Below, one piece after another: positions 9,726 through 18,623 of a stretch of 64,000 bases of DNA. The notes under the pieces were generated by a model that saw only the letters and a list, made by a program, of their open reading frames with translations, had not been told where the DNA came from and ran no database searches. The stretch covers positions 62,001 through 126,000 of the forward strand of contig CANCPF010000001.1 of NCBI GenBank assembly GCA_947379975.1, written 5' to 3'. How positions within the stretch are numbered: position 1 is the stretch's first letter; each line of letters starts with the position of its first letter. Origin of the DNA: Methylophilaceae bacterium. GTDB lineage: Bacteria > Pseudomonadota > Gammaproteobacteria > Burkholderiales > Methylophilaceae. Made by a program: the position numbers and the translations under genes.

Positions 9726-9908
9726 CTACTCATCCAACAACTTACCAGCGATGGCCCAATCTTCATAAGCCACTTCTTCAAAGGTAATGTAAGTATACGA
9801 TTTAGGTTTATTGGCGACGCGCTCTAAAGTTTCGGTAATTTCTTTAGCAATTTGTGCTTTTTGCTCACGCGTTACCGTACCGGCTAGCCTAATATTGACA
9901 TATGGCAT
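9726..9908 (-). CDS. 4-oxalocrotonate tautomerase-family enzyme
   Basis: The 60-residue protein has the compact 4-oxalocrotonate tautomerase fold. After removal of the initiator Met, Pro1 (MPYVNIRL) is the expected catalytic base. Length matches the 60-80 residue subunits that assemble into hexamers. No aromatic meta-cleavage genes are nearby, so the substrate is unknown and the name indicates the family only. It lies 33 bases downstream of the DUF1643 gene on the same strand, with a good Shine-Dalgarno (AGGAGAAATT) before its ATG. Confidence 0.85.
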   Translation of the reverse strand: MPYVNIRLAGTVTREQKAQIAKEITETLERVANKPKSYTYITFEEVAYEDWAIAGKLLDE

Positions 9909-9941
9909 TCAATTTCTCCTATAAATACAATGTTGATGAGG

Positions 9942-10484
9942 TTAATTAGCATCGATCACAAATGGGACCGGCTGTTTTGCATAGGCAATATAAAGTGGGT
10001 GCTGCGGACTTTTATCCGCATTTAATTGTAAGCACATCACTTTATTCTGTAAATTAGCTTGCGTGAGCATTGCTGCAATATTACGTCCTCGTGATGCAGC
10101 CAGCGGGTGTTTTCCCCAGCCGCAAACCGTCATATCAGACAACTGTACAGCGCGTAAAATGCACCCATCCGCTTCGGCAATATCACCTAAAAGATTATCC
10201 ACGGTATTCAACAATCTAGAATCCGTCATGCGGAATGGAAACAAATTAACAATTATCATGCTGCCATAACCCATGGTAATGGCTCTGCGCTGGCAACGTT
10301 CGATTGTTGGATCATTATCAATTTCATTGGCAGTACTGGGGTTAAGCATTAAAAAACTAATCGCAGGTTTGCTGGCATCCCAATCACGACGTAACCAGTA
10401 GCGATATTGCTCGCAATCTGAAAAATGCGCCTCAGATTGCTGTATCAAGGTGTTGTGCTGCTTAATGATCATGCTGGTGCTCAT
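9942..10484 (-). CDS. DUF1643 family protein
   Basis: The 180-residue protein matches DUF1643: the run FLMLNPSTANEIDNDPTIERC, a Cys/Arg-rich region, IIVNLFPFR, and a later VCGWGKH segment are the family landmarks. The biochemical function is unknown. Its start overlaps the end of the CDF transporter gene by 23 bases (11 if the ATG at 10472 is used), so the two are translationally linked. Neither start has a strong ribosome-binding site. Confidence 0.8.
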   Translation of the reverse strand: MSTSMIIKQHNTLIQQSEAHFSDCEQYRYWLRRDWDASKPAISFLMLNPSTANEIDNDPTIERCQRRAITMGYGSMIIVNLFPFRMTDSRLLNTVDNLLGDIAEADGCILRAVQLSDMTVCGWGKHPLAASRGRNIAAMLTQANLQNKVMCLQLNADKSPQHPLYIAYAKQPVPFVIDAN

Positions 10485-11181
10485 GTTTAGTTAAACTGGC
10501 TTTGCCGTGCATTGTCTGCCAAATATCACCGACTAAATTCAGCGTAAATACCAATAGCAATATTGAAATTAACAAAGATAAAATCGGGTCTATCAACAAC
10601 CAGCCGCTAAAGTAAATCACCACACCGGCGGCAACAGCTGCAATTGAGCCTAACAAGTCACCCATCACATGCAAAAATGCCGCACGATTATTTAAACTTT
10701 CTCCATGATGCAACACTTGCTGATGCAGTAACTTAGCGACAACTAGATTAACAATTAAACCTAAAGATGCAATAATCATTAAGCCTAATCCTTGCACCGC
10801 ATGCGGTTGCTTAAACCTTACTATCGCCTCGTATATCACGAAAACAATCACCACCAGCATGGTAAGCGCATTAAAAATAGAAACTGCCAACTCGGCATAA
10901 CTGACCCCAGAATGATGTCTTTTAACATTAGGTTTTTTGGCAAGCGAGCTTGCCAACCAAGCTAAACCTAGCGCTGCAACATCCGTGAACATATGACCAG
11001 CATCACTTAATAACGCTAAAGAACCTGTGTACCAACTGCCAATCGCTTCAACTATAGCAAAGATTAAAATCAGCAAGAATGGCAGTAAGTAATGATTGTG
11101 ATCGACTTCATGGCGATGATGCGCATGCGCGTCCTGCGGTCTATGAAGATGATTTTTTGAGCTTTGATTAAATTCTGTCAT
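10462..11181 (-). CDS. short CDF (Zn/Co/Cd) efflux transporter
   Basis: This 239-residue cation diffusion facilitator has six predicted transmembrane helices. The metal site is visible as HMFTD in helix 2 and HVMGD in helix 5 (the HxxxD pair of zinc transporters). The N-terminus is His-rich (HAHHRHEVDHNH), as is the C-terminal tail (KHEHQHDH). Family members such as ZitB/CzcD run to about 300 residues with a cytoplasmic C-terminal dimerisation domain. That domain is missing here, because the protein ends right after helix 6. The next gene overlaps its stop and is unrelated, so a frameshifted C-terminal domain is not hidden downstream. Confidence 0.88.
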   Translation of the reverse strand: MTEFNQSSKNHLHRPQDAHAHHRHEVDHNHYLLPFLLILIFAIVEAIGSWYTGSLALLSDAGHMFTDVAALGLAWLASSLAKKPNVKRHHSGVSYAELAVSIFNALTMLVVIVFVIYEAIVRFKQPHAVQGLGLMIIASLGLIVNLVVAKLLHQQVLHHGESLNNRAAFLHVMGDLLGSIAAVAAGVVIYFSGWLLIDPILSLLISILLLVFTLNLVGDIWQTMHGKASLTKHEHQHDH

Positions 11182-11334
11182 AGATGAAATGCTAACCGAA
11201 AAGCTAGTTTAGGTAATGAATTTTTAATCACTTTAAAAATATAAAAATTTACACGACTAGCATGAATAACTTAATGCCGATAATTGATGAAAGCTATAAT
11301 GCTCACCATCTTCAATTATTTGCAGTCAATTATT

Positions 11335-12177
11335 ATGCTCAGTTATCGTCATGCCTTCCATGCGGGCAATCATGCAGATGTATTAAAACATTACGTTTTA
11401 GGTTTGGTGTTGGCGCATATCATACAAAAATCAGCGCCTTATTGGTATGTTGATACACATGCCGGCGCTGGTTTATACAGCCTTACTGAAGGCTACGCCG
11501 CGCAAAATGCAGAGTTTGAACAAGGCATTGAAAAATTAATGTTCGCGGAAAGCCTGCCAACAGCACTTGCCGAGTTTGTGACACAGATTAAAAGCTTTAA
11601 TGCCAATACGCTGGCGTTTTACCCTGGTTCACCTTTAGTGGCACAACAATATTTGCGTGCTGATGACAAAATGCGCTTGTTTGAACTACACCCTAACGAT
11701 AATAAATTACTACTAGAGAATTTTAAACGCCAAGGCAGGCAAGTCAAAATTGAGCTACAAGATGGTTTTGCTGGACTGAAAGCCATGTTACCCCCGCCGA
11801 CTCGTCGCGCAGTAGTATTAATCGACCCACCTTATGAAGATAAACAAGATTATCAGCGCGTAGTCAAAACAATTAAAGAAAGTCTGGCGCGCTTTGCCAC
11901 TGGCACCTATATCGTTTGGTATCCGCTGCTACAGCGCCCGGAACCTAACGAAATGATAGACAGCCTGATGGACTTAAATGCGCCCAACTGGCTACATATT
12001 GCCATGACCATTGAAGAGCCATCTGCAGAAGGATTTGGCATGTTTGGCAGCGGTTTATTCATCATTAACCCGCCTTGGACATTACCTAAAACCTTAGAAG
12101 AAACAATGCCCACTTTAACCAAGCTTTTGGCTTTAGACGAAACAGCCGAATATGTACTAGAGAGTCATATTTCTTAA
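11335..12177 (+). CDS. rlmJ: 23S rRNA A2030 N6-methyltransferase
   Basis: Starting at the ATG at 11335 gives MLSYRHAFHAGNHADVLKH, exactly the RlmJ N-terminus, and a normal length of 280 residues. The longer frame from 11284 adds 17 residues with no family match. The N6-adenine methyltransferase motif is DPPYE (VLIDPPYEDKQDY), and the SAM-binding WYVDTHAGAGLY is upstream. It methylates 23S rRNA before ribosome assembly. It is divergent from the CDF gene. Confidence 0.95.
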   Translation: MLSYRHAFHAGNHADVLKHYVLGLVLAHIIQKSAPYWYVDTHAGAGLYSLTEGYAAQNAEFEQGIEKLMFAESLPTALAEFVTQIKSFNANTLAFYPGSPLVAQQYLRADDKMRLFELHPNDNKLLLENFKRQGRQVKIELQDGFAGLKAMLPPPTRRAVVLIDPPYEDKQDYQRVVKTIKESLARFATGTYIVWYPLLQRPEPNEMIDSLMDLNAPNWLHIAMTIEEPSAEGFGMFGSGLFIINPPWTLPKTLEETMPTLTKLLALDETAEYVLESHIS

Positions 12178-12272
12178 ATATCAGCCATTACTTAAGCTGA
12201 TACAATGGCCGGAGTCACAGTTTATCTTTAGCTGATCTGCAACAAACTCCACCCATATAAGGCGACAACCTA

Positions 12273-12815
12273 ATGCAAGAAAAATCAAAATCATCCTCGA
12301 TTGCTTATCAACAAAAAAGTATGATGACCAACATTTTATTCGGCAGTCGCTGGCTGCAATTACCGCTTTATTTGGGCTTAATTGTTGCGCAAGCGGTGTA
12401 TGTTTACTTTTTTGGACTTGAATTAGTCCACTTAGTTGGTAAAGCTGCCCACCTTGTAGAAGCAGACATTATGTTGATTGTATTAGGTTTAATTGACGTA
12501 GTGATGATTTCAAATCTATTGATTATGGTAATTGTGGGTGGCTATGAGACCTTTGTGTCTCGCCTGAATTTAGAGGGGCATCCAGATGAACCAGATTGGT
12601 TATCTCACGTAAACGCTAACCTACTTAAGGTCAAATTAGCCACTGCAATTATTGGCATTTCATCGATACATTTACTCAAAACTTTCATCAATGCTGAAAA
12701 CTTGAGTGATAAAGTACTCATCGCTCAAACCGTCATCCACATGACTTTTGTGTTGTCAGCGGTTGCCATTGCTTATATTGATAAGTTGATGTCTCACCCT
12801 GATGATAGACACTAG
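12273..12815 (+). CDS. UPF0114 (YqhA-like) membrane protein
   Basis: The 180-residue protein belongs to the UPF0114/YqhA family of inner membrane proteins of unknown function. Four hydrophobic helices are visible near residues 30-55, 68-92, 122-140 and 150-168. The conserved LLIMVIVGGYETFVSRL segment sits after helix 2. The ATG at 12273 is preceded by AAGGCGACAACCTA, an adequate ribosome-binding site. There is no obvious operon partner. Confidence 0.85.
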   Translation: MQEKSKSSSIAYQQKSMMTNILFGSRWLQLPLYLGLIVAQAVYVYFFGLELVHLVGKAAHLVEADIMLIVLGLIDVVMISNLLIMVIVGGYETFVSRLNLEGHPDEPDWLSHVNANLLKVKLATAIIGISSIHLLKTFINAENLSDKVLIAQTVIHMTFVLSAVAIAYIDKLMSHPDDRH

Positions 12816-13000
12816 CGCATGAGATAGTCTAGTTAACGAAAGATTATAAGTGTATTTAATCTGTACATATTGATTGGCCTTTAGTTTTATATTTACTAAA
12901 GGCCTATAAGCGGTCATGATTATTTTGAGAATTTGCCTAATTACAGAGATCTAATAACTACTCTAAATTTAGATTCCAAAATACAGTTTCTAAGAAATTA

Positions 13001-13438
13001 TCATATCGCTTTAATCGATCGAATTAGCTTCTCAGTTAAGTCGTTTAACTGTTCAGGCGCTAAAGCACCACTTAACCTCCCAAGCTCATTACCCTTCCAA
13101 AAATAAACCAAGGTTGGTATTGATCTTATATTATATTTGGCACCTAACATTTGCTCGGTTTCAGTGTCTACTTTGGCATAAATGACTTGGTTGGCAAATT
13201 TACTAGCGCTGGCTTTAAATGTCGGGGCAAATGTTTTACAAGGGCCACACCAAGGCGCCCAAAAATCGATCATTACCGGCAATAGTTCCTGTGATAGCAC
13301 GTCATTTATATTGCTTTGATTAAGCACGATAGGTTCTGATAGCAAATACTTGCGGCAAGCACCACAAATCGGTGAAGCGCCTAGCCTATTACTCGGCAGG
13401 CGATTCTCTTTTGCACAATGAGGACACTTAATTTGCAC
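13001..13438 (-). CDS. trxC: thioredoxin 2 with N-terminal zinc finger
   Basis: The protein has an N-terminal CPHC...CGAC zinc-ribbon and a thioredoxin domain with active site WCGPC. This is the TrxC layout; TrxC is a cytoplasmic disulfide reductase usually linked to oxidative stress. I chose the GTG at 13438 because it places four residues before the first CxxC, as in E. coli TrxC, and has GGAG six bases upstream. ATGs at 13450 and 13462 in the same frame are alternatives and lack a Shine-Dalgarno. An FNR-type palindrome lies upstream. It is downstream of the sigma-54 activator on the same strand. Confidence 0.93.
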   Translation of the reverse strand: MQIKCPHCAKENRLPSNRLGASPICGACRKYLLSEPIVLNQSNINDVLSQELLPVMIDFWAPWCGPCKTFAPTFKASASKFANQVIYAKVDTETEQMLGAKYNIRSIPTLVYFWKGNELGRLSGALAPEQLNDLTEKLIRSIKAI

Positions 13439-13506
13439 TTCTTTCTCCATTTTTCTGTACATTAAAATCAGCTCTCACACTCTAGCCTAATCGCAATATG
13501 ATTACG

Positions 13507-13520
13507 TTGATTTTAATCAA
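13507..13520 (-). promoter_or_regulatory. FNR/ANR-type box upstream of trxC
   Basis: The sequence TTGATTTTAATCAA is a perfect match to the FNR/CRP-family anaerobic box TTGAT-N4-ATCAA. Its centre is about 51 bases upstream of the ATG at 13462. A TAGAGT -10 candidate at 13479-13484 (minus strand) would put the box near -41.5, the position of class II activation. The site is palindromic, so strand is assigned by position only. Confidence 0.6.
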
Positions 13521-13586
13521 AGTAGCCGTGCTTAAGAGCAGATACTACAGAAACAGTTATTCTTAATCAGCGACGCTTGCTAAGTT

Positions 13587-14879
13587 TTAGGTATGTAACT
13601 TTCGATATAGAGTACGCTCACTAATCCCTAGCGTTTTAGCCAGCGCTTTACGGTCTCCTTGATGGTTTGTAGCAGCCCATTGTAAATAATGTTGCTCTGC
13701 TTCCTCTAGTGGAACAATAGTCGGCGAAATAACCTGCTCCAATGGCTTAGATTCAACAGATTCTAAGCACAAATGCTCAGGCAGAATAGTTTCACTGTCG
13801 GTCATCAGACTTGCACGCTCAAGAATGTTACGTAGCTCGCGAATATTTCCTGGAAAATCGTATAATTTAAGTTGCGCGAGCGCATTAGGATGTAAATTAA
13901 GCTTACGTTCAGGATTAATACGAGCCAGCAAAGTAGCGGCTAATAAAGGAACATCTTCGCGCCGATCTGATAATGATGGCAGATGAATCGGGAACGTGCT
14001 AATGCGGTAATACAAGTCCTTGCGGAAGCTTTCTTGTTCCACCATCTTTTTCAAATCACGATGCGTCGCTGACACCAACCTAAAATCCGCCCTTAACGGC
14101 TCGACACCCCCAACGCGACGGTAGGTGCCAGTTTCAAGTAGACGCAACAACTTAACTTGCAGATTAAGCGGAATATCGCCGACTTCATCAAGAAACAAGG
14201 TGCCGCCACTGGCACTTTCTACTAAGCCATGTTTGCGCTGGGTTGCGCCAGTAAATGCGCCTTTTTCATAACCGAACAGCTCGCTCTCAAATAAAGATTC
14301 AGTCAAACCAGAACAATCGACCACCACATAAGGCTTATTTGCACGGCGACTGGCATTGTGTAGCGCCTGCGCTAGCAATTCTTTACCAGTACCTGACTCG
14401 CCTAGCAGTAACACTGAAGCCTCTGATGGTGCTACCCGCTCAACTAGACCCAGCATATTATTAAACACAGTCGAACGCCCGACCAAACCGCGTGCGGATG
14501 GTTGAGCACTGGCATCTCGAATAGTTTGTATCATTTCTACGTAATAGGCGATTTCACCACTACTGTTAAGAATTGGTGTTAACTCAACGTCGACGTGCTC
14601 TTCCCCGCGCGGTGTTTGATGCAAATGCAACACACGCTGCGAACGACCAGTAACTGCACTTAGTTTGAGCGGGCAAGATTCTCCAACCTCATCACAAGGC
14701 CGACTAAAGTGATGAGAAACTTCGTAACAATGCCTACCTGCAAGCGGTAATGAATCACCATATTCAGCTCTATAAGCACTATTAGCGGCAATAATAGTGT
14801 AGTTTTTATCCATCACGATACGTGGTTGAGGTTGGCTATCTAAATAGGAGAGTAATTCTACAATTTGAGAGTCCGACAT
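13587..14879 (-). CDS. sigma-54-dependent activator with Cys-rich PAS
   Basis: From the ATG at 14879 the protein has 430 residues: an N-terminal PAS domain (about 15-125), an AAA+ domain and a Fis-type HTH at the C-terminus ([17 protein letters not shown]). Walker A is GESGTGKE (160-167), the sigma-54 contact loop GAFTGA is at 207-212, and Walker B is LFLDEVGD. The longer frame to 14981 adds 34 residues with no homology. The PAS domain has C51, H56, H57, C62 and C69 close together, suggesting a metal or redox sensor. There is no receiver domain, so input is probably direct. It is divergent from ccoG, which has a -24/-12 promoter candidate. Confidence 0.9.
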   Translation of the reverse strand: MSDSQIVELLSYLDSQPQPRIVMDKNYTIIAANSAYRAEYGDSLPLAGRHCYEVSHHFSRPCDEVGESCPLKLSAVTGRSQRVLHLHQTPRGEEHVDVELTPILNSSGEIAYYVEMIQTIRDASAQPSARGLVGRSTVFNNMLGLVERVAPSEASVLLLGESGTGKELLAQALHNASRRANKPYVVVDCSGLTESLFESELFGYEKGAFTGATQRKHGLVESASGGTLFLDEVGDIPLNLQVKLLRLLETGTYRRVGGVEPLRADFRLVSATHRDLKKMVEQESFRKDLYYRISTFPIHLPSLSDRREDVPLLAATLLARINPERKLNLHPNALAQLKLYDFPGNIRELRNILERASLMTDSETILPEHLCLESVESKPLEQVISPTIVPLEEAEQHYLQWAATNHQGDRKALAKTLGISERTLYRKLHT

Positions 14880-15048
14880 TACACATTCCAACTTAAGCGC
14901 CAAAATTGACAGTTTACGCCAAAATTCAACAATAAAAATGCCACTTTTGACACACTCGTATTTAATTACGCTTTTTAACAATTACAAATGTAGTAGGTAG
15001 ATTATTTTCCCTAACAGAATCAATAAGATGGATAATTAAAAGTAGCAC

Positions 15049-15064
15049 TGGCATAGTTAATGCA
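15049..15064 (+). promoter_or_regulatory. candidate sigma-54 (-24/-12) promoter of ccoG
   Basis: The sequence TGGCATAGTTAATGCA has the invariant GG-N10-GC spacing of RpoN promoters, with two departures from the TGGCAC-N5-TTGCA consensus. It points toward ccoG, whose start is about 140 bases downstream, and lies next to the divergent sigma-54 activator gene. Pairing with that activator is an inference. The remaining 326-bp intergenic DNA is AT-rich without other clear signals. Confidence 0.55.
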
Positions 15065-15205
15065 TTAAAAGATATGCAAAACAAATGCCGATCAGATAGT
15101 GACAAAATATCTAAAATATTAAGCCTAGAAAAACAATAAGATCAGTAAATATTTCGTTTATAAAAATAATCGCTAGCCGCAAACCTATAAAAGAAAGTTG
15201 AAAAC

Positions 15206-16675
15206 ATGAACGACGAAGGCATCAGCAAAAATGAGAAAAACACGGTTCCTTTAAACGAGCTGGTTATTTCCCTTTATGAATCTCAAGATAAAATATACCC
15301 ACGCAGCGTTTCGGGCTTCTTTACCAAGTGGCGCTGGGCTATGATCTGGCTGACTCAGTTAGTTTTTTATGGAATACCATGGCTCGAATGGGGCCAGCGC
15401 CAAGCGCTGTTATTTGATTTAGGGTCTAGACGTTTTTATATCTTTAACTTAGTCCTATACCCGCAAGACTTAATTTACTTGACTGCGATTTTGATTATAT
15501 CGGCGCTGTCACTCTTCCTCTTTACTGCCATCGCCGGTCGTTTATGGTGTGGCTACACTTGCCCACAAACCGTTTACACCGAAATATTTCTTTGGATAGA
15601 ACATAAGATTGAAGGTGACCGCGCCGCACGCATAAAGTTAGATGGCACACAATTATCAGCTAAAAAGTTATATAAAAAAGGCGCCAAACATTTTGTGTGG
15701 ATTACTTTTGCTTTATGGACTGGCTTTACCTTTGTAGGTTATTTCTCGCCCATACGCGATCTTGCATCATCAACTTTAAGCTTAAGCTTAGGTCCATGGG
15801 AAACCTTCTGGATCTGTTTTTACGGTTTCGCAACTTATGGCAACGCAGGTTTTATGCGTGAGCAAGTCTGTAAATACATGTGCCCTTATGCCCGCTTTCA
15901 AAGTGCGATGTTTGATGACGATACGCTTATTGTGACTTACGATGAAGAACGTGGCGAACCGCGCGGCAGTCGTTCACGCAAAGCGGAAGTGAACACCAAA
16001 GAATTAGGTTCGTGTATTGATTGTAGTTTGTGTGTGCAAGTTTGTCCAACCGGTATTGATATTCGTAAAGGTTTGCAATACGAATGCATCGGTTGTGGTG
16101 CTTGTGCAGATGTGTGTGACACGGTGATGGATAAGATGGGTTATGCGCGTGGGTTGGTCAAATACTCCACACAAAATGCTATCACTAACAAATGGACGCA
16201 TAAGCAAATGGTGCAACGTATTTTAAGACCTAGAGTCCTAATTTATACCGCGATACTAGGCTTAATTATCATAGGCTTGATAACGAGCCTATGGCTGAGA
16301 ACACATTTCAGGGTCGATGTAATCCGTGACCGTGGTGTGATGGAGCGCTTGTCTGATGACGGCAAACTGGAAAATGTCTATCGCTTACAAATTATGAATG
16401 GTACTGAGTCTGTACAACACTATAGACTTAGTGCAACTGGCATTAAAGATTTGGAAATCGAGTCAGAAGCCGTGACTGAAGGCGATGAATCTGATTATAA
16501 AAAACATAACAATACGATTATGGTCAATCCTACTGAATCACGCTGGTTGATTGTAGATTTAAAAATTCCTGATGGTAGTTTGGAGTCAGGCTCACATAAA
16601 ATCGAGTTTCAAATTGAAGCGGTTGAGAGTAAAGAAATAGTGACTGAAAAATCAGTGTTTTTGGTGCCTAGATAA
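15206..16675 (+). CDS. ccoG: cytochrome oxidase accessory protein CcoG (RdxA/FixG)
   Basis: The 489-residue membrane ferredoxin has several N-terminal and one C-terminal transmembrane helix. It carries the CGYTCPQTVYTE signature and two 4Fe-4S motifs, CIDCSLCVQVCP and CIGCGACADVCD, plus the C-terminal FixG Ig-like domain. CcoG is known as a Cu(II)-reducing factor for cbb3 oxidase assembly and normally sits beside ccoNOP. Here no cbb3 genes follow; the next genes encode cytochrome bd. It has a weak AAAGAAAG ribosome-binding site and may be under the RpoN-type promoter upstream. Confidence 0.94.
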   Translation: MNDEGISKNEKNTVPLNELVISLYESQDKIYPRSVSGFFTKWRWAMIWLTQLVFYGIPWLEWGQRQALLFDLGSRRFYIFNLVLYPQDLIYLTAILIISALSLFLFTAIAGRLWCGYTCPQTVYTEIFLWIEHKIEGDRAARIKLDGTQLSAKKLYKKGAKHFVWITFALWTGFTFVGYFSPIRDLASSTLSLSLGPWETFWICFYGFATYGNAGFMREQVCKYMCPYARFQSAMFDDDTLIVTYDEERGEPRGSRSRKAEVNTKELGSCIDCSLCVQVCPTGIDIRKGLQYECIGCGACADVCDTVMDKMGYARGLVKYSTQNAITNKWTHKQMVQRILRPRVLIYTAILGLIIIGLITSLWLRTHFRVDVIRDRGVMERLSDDGKLENVYRLQIMNGTESVQHYRLSATGIKDLEIESEAVTEGDESDYKKHNNTIMVNPTESRWLIVDLKIPDGSLESGSHKIEFQIEAVESKEIVTEKSVFLVPR

Positions 16676-16823
16676 CCTATAGCTGGCATGTTTCAAGGTT
16701 TGTAGGCCTCGCGCTAGTAGTAGCCTTAAACAGCGACTTCGTGCCACATTTTAATTAAAGAACCTTTAGCCTACAATAGGCCATTAATAACAGATTGGTT
16801 TTATAAAATATTAAAGTTTACAA

Positions 16824-17024
16824 ATGCTAACTAACTATATTAACCATTTAAAGCGCCTCAAAGAAGCTAGTAATACTAGTCACTTAATGCTTGAAATTAC
16901 CCTAATTATTGTGCTTAAAGTAATTTTGCTATGGTTGCTGTGGGCACTCTGTTTTTCTCAGCCAATCGCTAAGGATGCTAGGCAATTGGCTGTTACACGA
17001 ATGATATTGAACCGATCTAATTAA
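16824..17024 (+). CDS. cydP: putative small cytochrome bd subunit CydP
   Basis: The 66-residue protein has a basic N-terminus and one transmembrane helix (LIIVLKVILLWLLWALCF) followed by a short FSQPIAKDA tail. This resembles CydP, a small protein encoded just before cydA in many betaproteobacteria. It ends 15 bases before the cydA ATG, so the two should be cotranscribed. I identify it from its shape, the LKxxLLWxLW helix and its position; the sequence is too short to be certain, and the start codon has no clear Shine-Dalgarno. Confidence 0.68.
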   Translation: MLTNYINHLKRLKEASNTSHLMLEITLIIVLKVILLWLLWALCFSQPIAKDARQLAVTRMILNRSN

Positions 17025-17039
17025 ATAGGCTTTTACTTT

Positions 17040-18614
17040 ATGTTACCTTCTGCTGAAGTTGTCGATCTTTCCCGTTTGCAATTCGGTGCAACTGCGCTTT
17101 ATCATTTTCTGTTCGTCCCTCTTACACTCGGGCTGTCGTGGATTCTAGTCATTATGGAATCCGTCTACGTCATGACGGGGAAGCAAATTTACCGAGATAT
17201 GACCAAGTTTTGGGGCAAGTTATTCGGTATCAATTTTGCTCTGGGTGTAACTACTGGCTTAACCATGGAGTTTCAGTTTGGCACCAACTGGGCTTACTAC
17301 TCACATTATGTCGGGGATATATTCGGCGCGCCCTTGGCCATTGAAGGCTTGATGGCTTTCTTCTTAGAGTCTACCTTTGTAGGACTCTTTTTCTTTGGCT
17401 GGGATAAGCTCTCAAAAGAGAAACATTTAATGGTTACGTTCCTAGTGGCCTTAGGCTCAAATTTATCAGCGTTATGGATTTTGATTGCTAATGGTTGGAT
17501 GCAAAATCCGGTAGGTGCTGAATTCAACTATGAAACCATGCGTATGGAAATGACTAGTTTTACCGCGCTTATTTTCAATCCTGTGGCGCAAGTGAAATTT
17601 GTGCATACAGTAGCCGCTGGTTACACAACAGCCTCAATGTTTGTTCTAGGTATTTCCTCTTGGTACTTACTCAAAAAACGTGATATTGGCTTTGCGCTGA
17701 GATCAATCGCAGTTGCCTCCGGCTTTGGTTTAGCTTCAATTCTATCCGTCATTATCTTGGGTGATGAGTCTGGCTACACTACCGGCGAGGTGCAAAAAGC
17801 AAAACTAGCTGCAATTGAATCTGAATGGCATACAGAACCCGCTCCTGCATCCTTCACTATTTTCGGCTTACCCAATCAGGCTGAAGAGCGCACTGACTTC
17901 GCAATTAAAGTGCCTTATCTATTGGGTCTCATTGCAACACGCTCCTTAGATGAAAAAGTCACAGGCTTATCAGAAATTAAAACACAGAATGAGTCGAGGA
18001 TTCGCAATGGCATGCAATCCTATGCGGACTTACAGCGACTAAAGAGTGGCGACAAATCTGAACTGTCCATGGCCGCATTTGAAAAGACTAAACAGGATTT
18101 AGGCTACGGTTTACTCCTTAAGAAATATACGCCCAATGTAACGGATGCGACTGAAGCGCAAATCCATCAAGCGGCTGCCGATACCATTCCTAATGTATTT
18201 ACCCTATTCTGGTCTTTCAGAGTCATGGTGGCGATGGCCTTCCTGATGTTCTTTATCTTTGCCGCATCCTTCTACTTCATGATCAAGCGTAATTTAGAAA
18301 AGCAAACATGGTTGCTACGTTTGGCACTTTACTCAATACCGGTGCCATGGATTGCTGCAGAAATGGGCTGGGTAGTTGCTGAGATGGGTCGCCAGCCTTG
18401 GACGATTTCAGGCATATTACCTACGCATTTATCGACATCGTCCTTATCCGCAGGCAATTTATACTTCAGTTTGATAGGCTTTATGAGTTTCTATACGATA
18501 CTTTTGATCATTGAAATGTTCTTAATGTTCAAATATGCACGCCTTGGGCCATCTAGCTTACATACAGGCCGTTACTTTTTTGAAAAAAATCAACCCGCAA
18601 CTAGTCGCGCGTAA
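17040..18614 (+). CDS. cydA: cytochrome bd ubiquinol oxidase subunit I
   Basis: The 524-residue protein is subunit I of cytochrome bd quinol oxidase, the high-affinity oxygen reductase of the inner membrane. The heme b595 ligand is H22 in [16 protein letters not shown], and [11 protein letters not shown] carries the heme b558 histidine. The region after helix 6 (about residues 245-375) is the long form of the quinol-binding Q-loop, as in E. coli. The C-terminal [13 protein letters not shown] motif is present. It is in a cydP-cydA-cydB-cydX operon with gaps of 15, 9 and 24 bases. Confidence 0.97.
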   Translation: MLPSAEVVDLSRLQFGATALYHFLFVPLTLGLSWILVIMESVYVMTGKQIYRDMTKFWGKLFGINFALGVTTGLTMEFQFGTNWAYYSHYVGDIFGAPLAIEGLMAFFLESTFVGLFFFGWDKLSKEKHLMVTFLVALGSNLSALWILIANGWMQNPVGAEFNYETMRMEMTSFTALIFNPVAQVKFVHTVAAGYTTASMFVLGISSWYLLKKRDIGFALRSIAVASGFGLASILSVIILGDESGYTTGEVQKAKLAAIESEWHTEPAPASFTIFGLPNQAEERTDFAIKVPYLLGLIATRSLDEKVTGLSEIKTQNESRIRNGMQSYADLQRLKSGDKSELSMAAFEKTKQDLGYGLLLKKYTPNVTDATEAQIHQAAADTIPNVFTLFWSFRVMVAMAFLMFFIFAASFYFMIKRNLEKQTWLLRLALYSIPVPWIAAEMGWVVAEMGRQPWTISGILPTHLSTSSLSAGNLYFSLIGFMSFYTILLIIEMFLMFKYARLGPSSLHTGRYFFEKNQPATSRA

Positions 18615-18623
18615 AGGTACATC

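Noticed and set aside
10000..10484. A frameshift hiding the missing C-terminal domain of the CDF transporter
   Set aside because: The overlapping downstream frame encodes a full-length DUF1643 protein with its own conserved motifs, and no CDF C-terminal sequence is seen in other frames.
16731..16747. Possible minus-strand sigma-54 promoter (TGGCACG...) between ccoG and cydP
   Set aside because: The GG-to-GC spacing is 9 instead of 10 and it points away from cydP into the end of ccoG. No gene would be served.
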